Below, in pieces: positions 1 to 8,277 of a stretch of 64,000 nucleotides of DNA (its first letter is position 1; each line of letters begins with the position of its first letter). Source of the stretch: Bacillus sp. FJAT-27225. Lineage in GTDB: Bacteria; Bacillota; Bacilli; Bacillales; Cytobacillaceae. Below the pieces are notes generated by a model that was given only the letters and a program-made list of their open reading frames with translations, was not told the DNA's origin and did not search any database. The position numbers were made by a program, and so were the translations under genes. The stretch covers positions 310,001 to 374,000 of the forward strand of contig NZ_MAYU01000021.1 in the NCBI RefSeq assembly GCF_001685025.1, written 5' to 3'.

Positions 1-1
1 T

Positions 2-1390
2 TCCCTGGCTGCAGCGGCATTTGCAGTCCAGAAGAAAAACGGAAATGGCCTTGGTGTTACAAACACGATGAAAAGCAGCCTGTCCAAAGCTCGTCCTCTA
101 CCTGAAATTTCATTGAAGGATGTCGGCGGCCTTGGTGAAGAGATGAAAGAAGAAATTCTCCAAACTCTTTCTATTATAAAAGACCCTGAGCGCTCCTCCA
201 AACTTGGAATTAAGCCACCTAAAGGAATCCTCCTTTATGGCCCTCCAGGAACAGGAAAAACGTTACTGGCCCAGGCAATGGCAAAGGAACTTGGCGCCTC
301 TTTCTTTTCAACAAGCGGCTCTGCATTCAATGAATTATTCGTAGGAGTCGGTGCTTCAAGGGTGAGGAATCTTTTCCAAAATGCACGCAAGCAAACACCT
401 GCAGTCATTTTCATTGATGAGGTTGATGCACTTGCAGGCAAGCGTAAAGCACTTGGAGGAGAAGAATCAGAAAAAACGTTGACAGAGCTCCTTGTCCAGC
501 TCGATGGCGGCCATTCAAATGATGGCATCCTGTTCATTTCAGCAACCAATAGAAAAGATATGCTTGACGATGCCTTCCTCCGTCCGGGCCGGATTGACTT
601 CTCATTCCAGGTTCCACTTCCTGATACAAAAGGACGCAGGGAAATCATTGATATCCATACAAAAGGCAAAGTAATGGCAGACGAGGTTTTCTCTTCTCTT
701 GATGAATTGGCAGAAAGCACGTCCGGCTTCTCCGGAGCTGATTTGAGCATGCTGTTTGAAACTGCAAGCCGGCATGCAATCCGGAACGGACAGGACATGA
801 TTACGAAGGAAAACCTTGATTATGCACTTGACCGGACCATCCTTGGCAGCACTTCCCGCGAATTGCAGGATGCTGAGACAAAACGGCGGGTAGCGATCCA
901 CGAAGCGGGCCATGCTATTGTTGCAGCTGTAACAAAACCAGGCTCTGTCAGGAAAGCAACAATTATTCCAAGGGGCGAAGCGCTGGGCTATGTTGCTCCG
1001 ATTCCAAAAGAACTGCATTTGTCCACAACAAGTGACCTGCTCGACCGGATTGCGATGATCCTCGCTGGGGGTGTTGCAGAGCGCATGTATCTTGGGGAGC
1101 ACAGCATTGGAGTGTCGGGTGATGTACAGCAGGCAAAGAATATCATTGAACAAATGGTTGAAATGGGTATGCTGCAGGACGGCTTTACACTAACATTCGT
1201 TAAAACCGAGAAAGAAGCGAAGATGCAGGAGCTTTTCAATAAAGGGTTGGAAATGGCACAAACCATTATCAGCGCTCATCATGAAGCATACGAAAACCTG
1301 GTTGAAGCCTTGTTGAAAAAAGAAACTCTTGAAGGCTCCGAAGTGGAAGAAATTATTGCAGCTGAAAGCAATGCAGCGATACTAGCTTAA
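2..1390 (+). CDS. FtsH-like AAA+ zinc metalloprotease, 5'-truncated by window edge
   Basis: The frame is open to the left edge, so the true start lies outside the window; the first internal ATG is at 68. Counting from that ATG, a Walker A motif (GPPGTGKT) lies at residues 58-65, a Walker B motif (VIFIDEVD) at about 113-120, an arginine-finger region (FLRPGRID) near 171-177 and the M41 zinc-protease motif HEAGH at 278-282. The residues before the ATG (SLAAAAFAV, then a polar linker) look like the end of a membrane segment. FtsH-family enzymes are membrane-anchored ATP-dependent proteases. The C-terminal half is short compared with housekeeping FtsH, so this is probably a second, smaller paralogue. 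It ends with a terminator at 1421. Confidence 0.85.
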   Translation, partial: SLAAAAFAVQKKNGNGLGVTNTMKSSLSKARPLPEISLKDVGGLGEEMKEEILQTLSIIKDPERSSKLGIKPPKGILLYGPPGTGKTLLAQAMAKELGASFFSTSGSAFNELFVGVGASRVRNLFQNARKQTPAVIFIDEVDALAGKRKALGGEESEKTLTELLVQLDGGHSNDGILFISATNRKDMLDDAFLRPGRIDFSFQVPLPDTKGRREIIDIHTKGKVMADEVFSSLDELAESTSGFSGADLSMLFETASRHAIRNGQDMITKENLDYALDRTILGSTSRELQDAETKRRVAIHEAGHAIVAAVTKPGSVRKATIIPRGEALGYVAPIPKELHLSTTSDLLDRIAMILAGGVAERMYLGEHSIGVSGDVQQAKNIIEQMVEMGMLQDGFTLTFVKTEKEAKMQELFNKGLEMAQTIISAHHEAYENLVEALLKKETLEGSEVEEIIAAESNAAILA

Positions 1391-1420
1391 TTTTATACTA
1401 GAAAATTACCATTCATGCTA

Positions 1421-1449
1421 AGCCGGATCCCAGTTGGGACCGGCTTTTT
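1421..1449 (+). terminator. Intrinsic terminator after the FtsH-like gene
   Basis: AGCCGG-a-TCCCA / TGGGA-CCGGCT stem with a 2-nt loop followed by TTTTT, 31 bases after the stop codon. Confidence 0.85.
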
Positions 1450-1540
1450 GTTTGAGGTTTATGTCTGTATGAGTTTAAATTGTCAAAGAGAGTGGAAAAT
1501 TACTAAAAGGAGCACTTAATACGAAGGAGGGGAAATCGAC

Positions 1541-1972
1541 ATGGAACATAAAATTGAAAGCGAACAGAAAAAATATGAAGGACGAGCCCAGAAATACATC
1601 GATAATCCAAAGGAAACCGAATCCCTTTTAAAAAAGGCGTTCGGAAAGGCAGAAAGCCATAAAAGCACTTTAGGTGATACTTGGCATAAACTGCAGCTCC
1701 TGTTCGAGATGGTCCGTTCCTGGGCTAAAGGGGAATATAAAAATGTTTCAAGAGGTACTATCCTGGCGGTAATCGGGGCAATCATTTATTTTGTCTCCCC
1801 TATCGACCTGGTACCGGATGTTATCGTAGGACTGGGAATCATTGATGATGCAGCTGTCATTGCGCTCACATGGAAGAGGCTGACGAAGGAAATCGAGGAG
1901 TTTAATAGCTGGAAGAATACAATAGAGGCTACTGGAATCGAACCTTCCGATTATGAAAAACCACTCGCCTGA
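1541..1972 (+). CDS. DUF1232 (YkvA-family) membrane-associated protein
   Basis: A 143-residue protein with the YkvA/DUF1232 signature at about residues 70-110: a hydrophobic segment followed by YFVSPIDLVPDVI and GIIDDAAV. The N-terminal 60 residues are highly charged and probably helical. The start is set by a GAAGGAGG ribosome binding site at 1522-1529. Family members are widespread small membrane proteins of unknown biochemical role. It is monocistronic, with terminators on both sides. A weak sigma-B-like promoter (GTTTAA at 1473, GGAAAA at 1494) may precede it, but the -10 match is poor. Confidence 0.8.
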   Translation: MEHKIESEQKKYEGRAQKYIDNPKETESLLKKAFGKAESHKSTLGDTWHKLQLLFEMVRSWAKGEYKNVSRGTILAVIGAIIYFVSPIDLVPDVIVGLGIIDDAAVIALTWKRLTKEIEEFNSWKNTIEATGIEPSDYEKPLA

Positions 1973-2009
1973 TTTATTAGGTGGCTTTGCAATTCTGAGT
2001 TATTTTTGG

Positions 2010-2042
2010 CCAGGCATGGTTTAGTATCATGTCTGGTTTTTC
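2010..2042 (+). terminator. Intrinsic terminator after the DUF1232 gene
   Basis: Nine-pair stem CCAGGCATG / CATGTCTGG (one G-T pair) with an 8-nt loop, then TTTTT. Confidence 0.8.
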
Positions 2043-2162
2043 TTTGAGTTGGGGAAATTTGTTTAAGAATCGCTTGGAGTACATTTTAGGGTTGGGGACT
2101 TGGGCAATGTCCATGAATTTACATGGGTAGGATGGTTAGCGAGCCATAGCGCACACCACATC

Positions 2163-2199
2163 AAAAAAACCCTCGGCCTGCACTCGGCCAAGGGTTTTT
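2163..2199 (-). terminator. Terminator of the cortex-hydrolase-like gene
   Basis: CCCTCGGCC / GGCCAAGGG stem with one mismatch. On the minus strand it is followed by TTTTTTT; a short T-run on the other side may make it bidirectional. Confidence 0.75.
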
Positions 2200-2217
2200 A
2201 TTTAACGGACCTATCAC

Positions 2218-2760
2218 CTAAATTGAAAAATGATGGTCTCCAATTTCATCGATCACTGTTCTGGTACGGATCCAGGTGTCAGTTGCGATTTCTGGATTGT
2301 AGAAGAACAAGGCTTCTGTAACTTTATCTTCTGGCGTAAGAGCTTCATCTACCGCCTTTCTCGCTTCCTGCCCAGCCGGTTTATTTATTTCTCCATTTGC
2401 AACAGGGTCAAATTGGCGTTTTTGATAAATAACCTCTTTAACTGTATCAGGAAACTGGTGATCTTCAATACGGTTCAACACGACTTCAGCAACCGCTACT
2501 TTACCTTTGAAAGGTTCTCCCTTTGCCTCAGCATGAACCAGCCTGGCAAGGAGCTCCTTTTCTTCGTCCGTCAATTTTGGTTCTTCCTGTGTTGGCTTCG
2601 GAAGATCCTTTTTACTAACATTTGTCTTTCTCTCTACTGCCGGTATATTTATGTTGCTATCTTGTACTTTAGTTGATTTGGCTGAAAGTGAACCAGGGAT
2701 GGCAAGCATGAGCAACATGGCCGGCATAAGAAGCAATAATACAGATCTCTGCATTATCAT
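2218..2760 (-). CDS. SleB/CwlJ-family cell-wall hydrolase (YkvT-like)
   Basis: A 180-residue protein with an N-terminal hydrophobic signal segment (about residues 5-25), a polar linker, and a C-terminal Hydrolase_2 domain from about residue 68. Recognisable family features are LARLVHAEAKGEPF with the catalytic-type Glu, VAEVVLNR, and the end region with FYNPEIA. SleB and CwlJ degrade spore-cortex peptidoglycan during germination; B. subtilis YkvT is a related protein of less clear role. SleB has an N-terminal peptidoglycan-binding domain that is absent here. GGGAG upstream favours the first ATG, though a second ATG two codons later is possible. The gene stands alone. Confidence 0.85.
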   Translation of the reverse strand: MIMQRSVLLLLMPAMLLMLAIPGSLSAKSTKVQDSNINIPAVERKTNVSKKDLPKPTQEEPKLTDEEKELLARLVHAEAKGEPFKGKVAVAEVVLNRIEDHQFPDTVKEVIYQKRQFDPVANGEINKPAGQEARKAVDEALTPEDKVTEALFFYNPEIATDTWIRTRTVIDEIGDHHFSI

Positions 2761-2883
2761 TTCCTCAACTCCCTTCTTTTCAGTTCTTAAACTAGGCTAA
2801 CATGAGTATCCAAAGGATGCTACCCCAAAAACCTTCCATGGAATTAGCGGCAGTAACTGGCAATCCATCCACCAAAATGAAAG

Positions 2884-2907
2884 GAAACCCGGCATCCACC
2901 GGGTTTC
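2884..2907 (-). terminator. Terminator of the CUT1 sugar transporter operon
   Basis: Perfect 9-bp stem GAAACCCGG / CCGGGTTTC with a 6-nt loop, directly after the last permease gene. On the minus strand it runs into a T-rich tail. Confidence 0.8.
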
Positions 2908-2914
2908 ACAAACA

Positions 2915-3784
2915 TTATCCCTTAGTCCCTGAAGAAATATTTGAGCCTTCAATAAAATAGCGCTGGAAGAAAAAGAAAATCAGTACAACGGGCAGGAGGA
3001 CCGTTACAGACATGGCCATTAAATAGTGCCACTGTGTCTGGACTGTACCCTTAAATGTCTGGAGCCCTATTTGCAAAGTATAAAGCCGTTCATCATTAAT
3101 ATAAAGCAAAGGTCCCAGCAAGTCATTCCACGCTCCATTGAAGTTAAAGATGGCAACTGTCATAAGAGCCGGTTTAGTCAATGGGACCATGATATGCCAC
3201 CAGATCTGAATATGATTGGCCCCGTCCAGTATGGCTGCTTCAATAAGTGAGTTTGGAATGGTCATCATGAACTGCCGAAGCAGGAAAATAAAAAATGCGC
3301 TCCCGAGGAAAGCTGGCACGATAAGAGGCAAATACGTATTCAGCCAGCCCAGCTTTGAAAAAAGAATATACTGTGGCACCATCGTGACAAATCCCGGAAT
3401 CAGCATGGTCGATAAGACAATAACGAACAGTGCATTCCGCCCTTTAAAGCGGATTTTGGCAAACGCATAGGCAACCAGTGAATTGACCACTACAGCACCG
3501 ATAGTCCCGATTACGGCAATAAACAACGTGTTCATCGCCCATCGGGTAAAGGGAGCTGTCTTCCAGGCCTCCAAATAATTACTAAAATGAAATTCTTTCG
3601 GAATAAAAGTTGGCGGATATTGGGCAATTTCAGCCGGTGACTTCAATGAAGTTGAAATCATCCACCAGAGTGGTGAAAGCAAGATTAAACTGCCCGCAAT
3701 CAACACAATGGTAATTGCCCAGGATTTAACTTTCTCTTTGAACTTTCTTGTCTCATAAAATTTAGGGGCAGTGTATTCGCTCAT
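2915..3784 (-). CDS. Carbohydrate ABC transporter permease, MalG type
   Basis: A 289-residue inner-membrane permease with about six membrane segments. The binding-protein-dependent transport signature EAAILDGANHIQIWWHIMVPL at residues ~182-203 contains the EAA...G loop that contacts the ATPase. It is the last gene of a three-gene operon (binding protein, MalF-type, MalG-type) and overlaps the preceding permease by 4 nt (ATGA), so translation is probably coupled. No ATPase gene is present nearby. In Bacillus such CUT1 importers commonly use the shared ATPase MsmX. The substrate cannot be told from the sequence. Confidence 0.92.
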   Translation of the reverse strand: MSEYTAPKFYETRKFKEKVKSWAITIVLIAGSLILLSPLWWMISTSLKSPAEIAQYPPTFIPKEFHFSNYLEAWKTAPFTRWAMNTLFIAVIGTIGAVVVNSLVAYAFAKIRFKGRNALFVIVLSTMLIPGFVTMVPQYILFSKLGWLNTYLPLIVPAFLGSAFFIFLLRQFMMTIPNSLIEAAILDGANHIQIWWHIMVPLTKPALMTVAIFNFNGAWNDLLGPLLYINDERLYTLQIGLQTFKGTVQTQWHYLMAMSVTVLLPVVLIFFFFQRYFIEGSNISSGTKG

Positions 3785-4803
3785 TTATTATCTCCCCCTT
3801 CATAATGAACCCAACGCTTTCCAACCTTCAGATTCAAAACCGTTAAAATCATGACAATAATGAACAATATCCATGCCATTGCCGATGCGTATCCCATATC
3901 AAATATCCTGAATGCATTATTCCACATATGCAAGTTATAAAATAACAGGGAGTTTGCAGGTGCTCCGCTTCCATTTTCGGTCATAACATATGCTTCCTGG
4001 AATATTTGAAATGCTCCTATTGTACTTGTAATGACATCGAAAAAGATAATCGGAGAAATCATTGGAAGAGTGATATGGAAGAATTTTTGGAAGCCAGTTG
4101 CTCCTTCAATATCGGCCGCCTCATACATCTCCTGGGAAACTCCCTGCAGGCTTGCAAGGTACAGCAGCATTCCCCCGCCGACACTCCACAACTTCATTAA
4201 GATTAGTGCAGGCTTTGTCCATTCGGGATCAAACAACCAGGCGGGTCCTTCTATTCCAAACCAGCTCAAGAATGTATTGACCAGACCGGTCGATGGACTT
4301 AAAAGCTGCATCCAAAGAAAATAGACAGCGACACCCGAAAGGATCGCAGGAAGATAATAAATAGTCCGGAAAACTTTCATCCCAAATATTTTCTGATTCA
4401 GCAGGAGTGCTATCAAAATTGCTCCAACTGTCGTTAACGGAACAGAAAAAATAACATAATAAGATGTATTCCACAGCGATGTCCAAAACAGGTCATCAAT
4501 CGTAAACATCCGCTTAAAATTGTCCAACCCTATAAAATTCATTTTAGACGTTATATTATAATCAGTAAAGCTTGCTGCCAACGAGAACAAAAGCGGCCCC
4601 AATGTCAAGCATAGAAAGCCAACAATCCATGGACTGATAAACAAATAGCCCCAAATATTGTCCCTGACTTCCCTTGTAAGCTTTTGTTTGGGGATTTTGC
4701 CTTTTGACGCTGGCTTTTCCGTACTTATTTTTTCTGTCGAAATCCCATGGGGTCCTGACTTCTCTTCTGGCAGAGCTATTTCTGCAGACTGAGTTGGCTC
4801 CAT
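3781..4803 (-). CDS. Carbohydrate ABC transporter permease, MalF type
   Basis: A 340-residue permease. A charged N-terminal tail of about 55 residues precedes six predicted membrane segments, and the EAA loop (EAADIEGATGFQKFFHITLP) lies in the C-terminal half. The ATG at 4803 is chosen because GGGGGATC lies just upstream; an upstream in-frame ATG at 4869 has no ribosome site and almost touches the binding-protein gene. It forms the channel together with the MalG-type partner, with which it overlaps by 4 nt. Confidence 0.92.
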   Translation of the reverse strand: MEPTQSAEIALPEEKSGPHGISTEKISTEKPASKGKIPKQKLTREVRDNIWGYLFISPWIVGFLCLTLGPLLFSLAASFTDYNITSKMNFIGLDNFKRMFTIDDLFWTSLWNTSYYVIFSVPLTTVGAILIALLLNQKIFGMKVFRTIYYLPAILSGVAVYFLWMQLLSPSTGLVNTFLSWFGIEGPAWLFDPEWTKPALILMKLWSVGGGMLLYLASLQGVSQEMYEAADIEGATGFQKFFHITLPMISPIIFFDVITSTIGAFQIFQEAYVMTENGSGAPANSLLFYNLHMWNNAFRIFDMGYASAMAWILFIIVMILTVLNLKVGKRWVHYEGGDNK

Positions 4804-4875
4804 ATTTGATCCCCCTTTTTCTCTATATAAAAGAGAGATGGATGCTGATACCATCCTTCTCTCTTTCAATCATGG

Positions 4876-6165
4876 CTATTTTTTCATTTTCTTCACGTCT
4901 GCTTCCGCTTTTTTCAACGCTTCCTCCGGGGTTAGCTTGCCGGTAAAGACATTGTCAATATGCGGATTAATTCTATTCTGATAGTCAGGATACTCAAGAG
5001 GTACAGGGAACATCTGTGTTGTTTCAAGATTTTTAACTGTTGCCTCATAGACCTCTTTACCTTTTCCCTCAAGTGATTCGGCTACAGCTTCAGCTGCTTC
5101 AATATTGGCAATGTTATCGAAGTTTTTCTCACCCCAATACTGCTGTGCCTGTTTGCCAGTCAAATACTTAATAAATTCAGCTGCTTCCTCAGGATTATCG
5201 GATCCTTTTGGTATTTCAACTACAAACCCGCCTCCATCTGCCCAGTTCTGGCTATTCTCGTCATAGGCAGGAATTGGAGCCACACCGAATTCCATGTCTT
5301 TGCCGTAATCACGGATTTGTGTATAGAAGGTCCCGACCTCGACCATCATCGCAACTTTTCCGGAAATGAATGGATTTGCTTGCTCACTTCCAAATTCGGC
5401 CTTGAATGCCTGTACATTTTTTTCGCCATAATGGTCCTGCCATTCCTTCAGCCATTCAAGCGCTTCAACCTTCTTAGGTGTATTGATGGCCAACTCGCCA
5501 TTGTCTATGAATGGTTTTCCATCATCGGCACTAACCATCCATGAATTCGCGCCAATGTTCCCCCAAAGCGGATAGAAGCCAAAACGTTCAAATTTATTGC
5601 CTTTCTTTACATCAAGCTTTTTCGCATATTCTTCAAGTTCAGCCCATGTCCTTGGCGGTTTATTAGGGTCAAGGCCTGCCTCTTTAAATAATGTTTTATT
5701 GTAAAATAGAAGACGGGTATCTGTAGTGAACGGAACTGCGTATGGCTTTCCATCATGTTCAACAGTTTCCCAAAGATGCGGATAAAATTGATCCTTAAAT
5801 GAATCATCCAAGTATTTGCTCAAGTCTTCCGCCTGGTTGTTTACGGCACGCTGCGCAACCGAGTTAATATCATTTACGATAACATCTGCAGGATTACCCG
5901 CTGCAACTGATGCCAGGTTTTTTGTCCAAATATCGCCCCAAGGCAGGAATGTATGCTTGACTTCAATTTTGTCCTGAGACTCGTTGAAATCCTTGACAAT
6001 CTTTTCGATAAGAGGCCTTCGGGTTTCGGAACCCCAGAATGTCCAGAAGTCAATAACAACCTTTCCGTCCTTGGAACCTGCTGAAGTCTTTTCCTCACCA
6101 CTGCAGCCAGCTAGTACCCCTACTAGCAGAAGAACACTTAAAAACCAATAAACTCCCTTTCTCAT
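4876..6165 (-). CDS. Sugar ABC transporter substrate-binding lipoprotein (CUT1)
   Basis: A 429-residue lipoprotein with a type-II signal peptide and lipobox LAGC at about residues 18-21, so it is anchored outside the membrane. The body has the features of family-1 extracellular solute-binding proteins: VVIDFWTFWG at the start of the mature protein, AVPFTTDTRLLFYNKTLF, and GFVVEIPKGSDNPEEAAEFIKYLTG. It is the first gene of the importer operon, preceded by GGAGGGTAACC-ATG. Upstream, a 9-bp inverted repeat at 6218-6288 may be the control region. No regulator or sugar hydrolase is encoded next to it, so the substrate is open. Confidence 0.92.
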   Translation of the reverse strand: MRKGVYWFLSVLLLVGVLAGCSGEEKTSAGSKDGKVVIDFWTFWGSETRRPLIEKIVKDFNESQDKIEVKHTFLPWGDIWTKNLASVAAGNPADVIVNDINSVAQRAVNNQAEDLSKYLDDSFKDQFYPHLWETVEHDGKPYAVPFTTDTRLLFYNKTLFKEAGLDPNKPPRTWAELEEYAKKLDVKKGNKFERFGFYPLWGNIGANSWMVSADDGKPFIDNGELAINTPKKVEALEWLKEWQDHYGEKNVQAFKAEFGSEQANPFISGKVAMMVEVGTFYTQIRDYGKDMEFGVAPIPAYDENSQNWADGGGFVVEIPKGSDNPEEAAEFIKYLTGKQAQQYWGEKNFDNIANIEAAEAVAESLEGKGKEVYEATVKNLETTQMFPVPLEYPDYQNRINPHIDNVFTGKLTPEEALKKAEADVKKMKK

Positions 6166-6217
6166 GGTTACCCTCCATTATTTCTTTTATATTTTCCATG
6201 CACCCCATCTATTTACC

Positions 6218-6288
6218 CAGGTTCTCAAGTTGGAAACCTATTTTTCGCGGATTTCTGACAAATTTTTATTTTTTTTGACGAGAACCTG
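6218..6288 (-). promoter_or_regulatory. Inverted repeat upstream of the sugar importer operon
   Basis: CAGGTTCTC at 6218-6226 and GAGAACCTG at 6280-6288 are perfect inverted copies separated by 53 nt, 53 bases upstream of the binding-protein start. The spacing is too long for a simple hairpin operator but suits two half-operators or looping. No regulator gene is adjacent. No convincing sigma-A promoter was found between the arms. Confidence 0.35.
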
Positions 6289-6452
6289 TTGCCAAGGTAA
6301 CAAAAATGGAGAAGAAGCTAGGAAAAACTGTATATCTACTCTATAAAGAACATAGGAGTTTCAGAGGAAGAGAAATACCGGAAGAAACCACTTTTCTTTT
6401 TAAATCAGGTATCTGGAAGCTGACGGAATAAGGGTTTATTTTACAAATCAAA

Positions 6453-6480
6453 GGCCGGCTCCCTCAGTGAGAGAACCGGC
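6453..6480 (-). terminator. Terminator of the YjcZ gene pair
   Basis: GCCGG-c-TC / GA-a-CCGGC hairpin containing an inner CCCTC/GAGAG pairing, 18 nt after the stop of the distal YjcZ gene. The T-run is weak. Confidence 0.5.
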
Positions 6481-6498
6481 ACATGAACTCATATTTAA

Positions 6499-6624
6499 TT
6501 ATCTAAAACAAGCTGCCCCTACAATAATGAGCAAAATGAACAGGACAACAATCAGGGCAAATCCGCCGTGACCATATCCCCCGCCATAGCCATAGCCGCC
6601 TCCATATCCATAACCGTATGGCAT
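6499..6624 (-). CDS. YjcZ-family sporulation mini-protein (41 aa)
   Basis: A 41-residue protein: a Gly/Tyr repeat ([19 protein letters not shown]) followed by the family core [18 protein letters not shown], one membrane-spanning helix. YjcZ-type proteins are tiny sporulation-associated membrane proteins common in Bacillaceae. The ribosome site is TAAGGAGG ahead of the ATG at 6624. It lies 19 nt downstream of another gene of the same family, so the two are probably co-transcribed. Confidence 0.85.
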   Translation of the reverse strand: MPYGYGYGGGYGYGGGYGHGGFALIVVLFILLIIVGAACFR

Positions 6625-6643
6625 GTGAGAACCTCCTTACCTA

Positions 6644-6748
6644 TTAATAGTAACCGTAGCCCCAGGAAGCCCCGATGATAATCAAAAGAATGAATAGAAC
6701 TACAAGTAGGGCAAATCCTCCGCCGTAAACGCCACCAGCACCTGACAT
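6644..6748 (-). CDS. YjcZ-family sporulation mini-protein (34 aa)
   Basis: A 34-residue protein: short Gly-rich start (MSGAGGVYGGG), one hydrophobic helix ([18 protein letters not shown]) and a Tyr-rich end. This is the classic YjcZ/YjdY/CydS-like mini-protein layout. Ribosome site AAAGGAGGT, 9 nt before the ATG at 6748. It is the first gene of a two-gene paralogous unit. The same DNA in another frame gives a Cys/Arg-rich reading with no family features, which was discarded. Confidence 0.88.
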   Translation of the reverse strand: MSGAGGVYGGGFALLVVLFILLIIIGASWGYGYY

Positions 6749-6900
6749 CTAACATTACCTCCTTTAGTTAAGTCCATATATCCTATTCAAAGACCCGAAA
6801 AAGTGCAATCGAATGAAACTTAATTTTAATAAATAGGCTCCTGCCTATTTGCTGGGCGAATGGAACAGTATTTAACCTCTAAAAACCAGTACAAAACAAA

Positions 6901-6920
6901 AAGGCCTGCAAGCAGGCCTT
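6901..6920 (-). terminator. Terminator of the AI-2E/YtvI-like gene
   Basis: Perfect 9-bp stem AAGGCCTGC / GCAGGCCTT with a 2-nt loop, starting immediately after the TAA stop and followed on the minus strand by TTTTTGTTTTG. Confidence 0.88.
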
Positions 6921-7952
6921 TTACAACTTAAAGTTCATTTTTATCACATTCACTTTTATCAGGGTGTTAAAGACAATAACAATTGCCGGCCCTGCGAACA
7001 ATCCGATAAATCCAAGAAGCTGGAACCCAATATAAAGGCTTATTAATGATGCCAGCGGAGATATGCCAAGATTGGTCGCATATACCTTTGGCTCTACAAT
7101 CCTTCTGACTACAGTAATGACAACGAATAAAATAATCAGGCCAATCCCAAGGAATGAGTTATCCTGTATGAATGAGAGGACTGCCCAAGGGACCAAAAAT
7201 GAGCCTGTCCCTAGAATCGGAAGAATATCAACAATAACAATTAATAAAGAAAGAAGGGCCGCGTACTTGACGTCCAATATAAGGAGACCAATGAACGCGA
7301 GCGCATAGGTAATCAGGCTGAGGAAAATTTGTGCCTTAATGAAACCCACTCCGGCCTTCGTTAGTTGATTTAGAACAATTGAAACTTTTTTCTTCGTTTC
7401 TTCCCTCAGATGACGCTTGATTGCTGCTTTGATAGAAGGGAGTTCCAGACTGAACAGAAAAAGTGCCACTAGGTATATAAGAAATTCAATCAAAAAACCC
7501 GGTATCGCTGTCAGAAAACCGATCAGAATCTGGACGAAGCCCTGGACAAATCGGTCCAGTGCAGTTACGGATTCTTCAATTGTTTTTTCCACAGATGAAA
7601 TGACATCTGGCGGAAGTGTCTGGGAATACTGTTGCCACCGTTTAATGAGCGGTTTAATGCCGGATGCATACAAATCCTTTACAAAGGTAGGCGTGCTCTC
7701 GGAGAGCTTAATAACCTGCTGAAAAATAATCAGGAACAAATTATAGCCAAGTACAACAATGGCAAGCAGAAAGGATAGGAAGGATGCAATGACGGCCTTT
7801 ACCCTGCTTAATTTTAGCTTTCGCTGAAAATAGCTGACCAGTCCCTCAAGCAAGACTGCAGTAATAAGTGCAAAGATAAACGGCAGACTATATGGTATAA
7901 AAAGGATAAATAACAAAATCACGATGATGGGTGCTATAAATTTTTTCCACAT
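6921..7952 (-). CDS. AI-2E family transporter / YtvI-like sporulation membrane protein
   Basis: A 343-residue integral membrane protein with about seven to eight hydrophobic segments and the C-terminal signature region of the family (DILPILGTGSFLVPWA, then IVEPKVYATNLGISPLASLISLYIG). Family members include AI-2 exporter-like TqsA, sodium/proton antiporter-like proteins and the B. subtilis sporulation protein YtvI, which this length and order resemble. The ATG at 7952 is preceded by TTTAGGAGAG; a TTG 21 nt further upstream lies across that ribosome site and was rejected. It is monocistronic. The transported substrate is unknown. Confidence 0.85.
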   Translation of the reverse strand: MWKKFIAPIIVILLFILFIPYSLPFIFALITAVLLEGLVSYFQRKLKLSRVKAVIASFLSFLLAIVVLGYNLFLIIFQQVIKLSESTPTFVKDLYASGIKPLIKRWQQYSQTLPPDVISSVEKTIEESVTALDRFVQGFVQILIGFLTAIPGFLIEFLIYLVALFLFSLELPSIKAAIKRHLREETKKKVSIVLNQLTKAGVGFIKAQIFLSLITYALAFIGLLILDVKYAALLSLLIVIVDILPILGTGSFLVPWAVLSFIQDNSFLGIGLIILFVVITVVRRIVEPKVYATNLGISPLASLISLYIGFQLLGFIGLFAGPAIVIVFNTLIKVNVIKMNFKL

Positions 7953-8135
7953 ACTATTCTCTCCTAAAGGCAATGAAGCACATAATTGCGTATTATCTCA
8001 TTATAACGTTTAAATGATGGCAAAGAGAAGCATTTGTCGAAAAAATAACCAATATTGTAATCTTTTTTTGCAACCTTTAAAAATATCCATGAAAGTATGC
8101 GTCTCCATGCAAAAAAACCTTCTGCCAGAGTTAAA

Positions 8136-8166
8136 AAGGGATTGCCGCGGAGAGCAATCCCTTTTT
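8136..8166. terminator. Bidirectional terminator between the permease and cphA
   Basis: AAAGGGATTGC / GCAATCCCTTT stem with an 8-nt loop. It has T-runs on both strands, so it can stop transcripts from either side. It lies 111 nt beyond the cphA stop. The rest of 7953-8199 shows no gene. Confidence 0.75.
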
Positions 8167-8199
8167 TATAGTGAAATATAAAAAAGTTTAAAGCCTTCT

Positions 8200-8277
8200 G
8201 AGAGTAATCATCGAGAAACAGACGATTTTTGCATGTCGCGAGGCGCCTTTTACCTGCAAGGCGCGTGCGCTTTTATC
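8200..8277 (-). repeat. Stop-codon-abutting hairpin repeat, copy 4 (degenerate)
   Basis: Read on the minus strand it begins GATAAAAGCGCACGCGCC directly after the cphA TGA and continues through a CGACATGC-type hairpin to a TCTCAGAAGGCTTT end. It matches the repeats at 12177, 18404 and 53494, but carries an insertion (GCAGGTAAAAGGCGCC) and a damaged central stem. Confidence 0.55.

Noticed and set aside
2100-2321. Short plus-strand open frame
   Set aside because: It runs through the terminator at 2163-2199 and overlaps the end of the cortex-hydrolase gene; no ribosome site.
6164-6346. 60-codon plus-strand open frame upstream of the sugar importer
   Set aside because: It overlaps the importer start and its control region and has no ribosome site or family motif.
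6552-6755. 67-codon minus-strand open frame with Cys/Arg-rich product
   Set aside because: Same DNA encodes two YjcZ proteins in other frames with perfect ribosome sites and family motifs.
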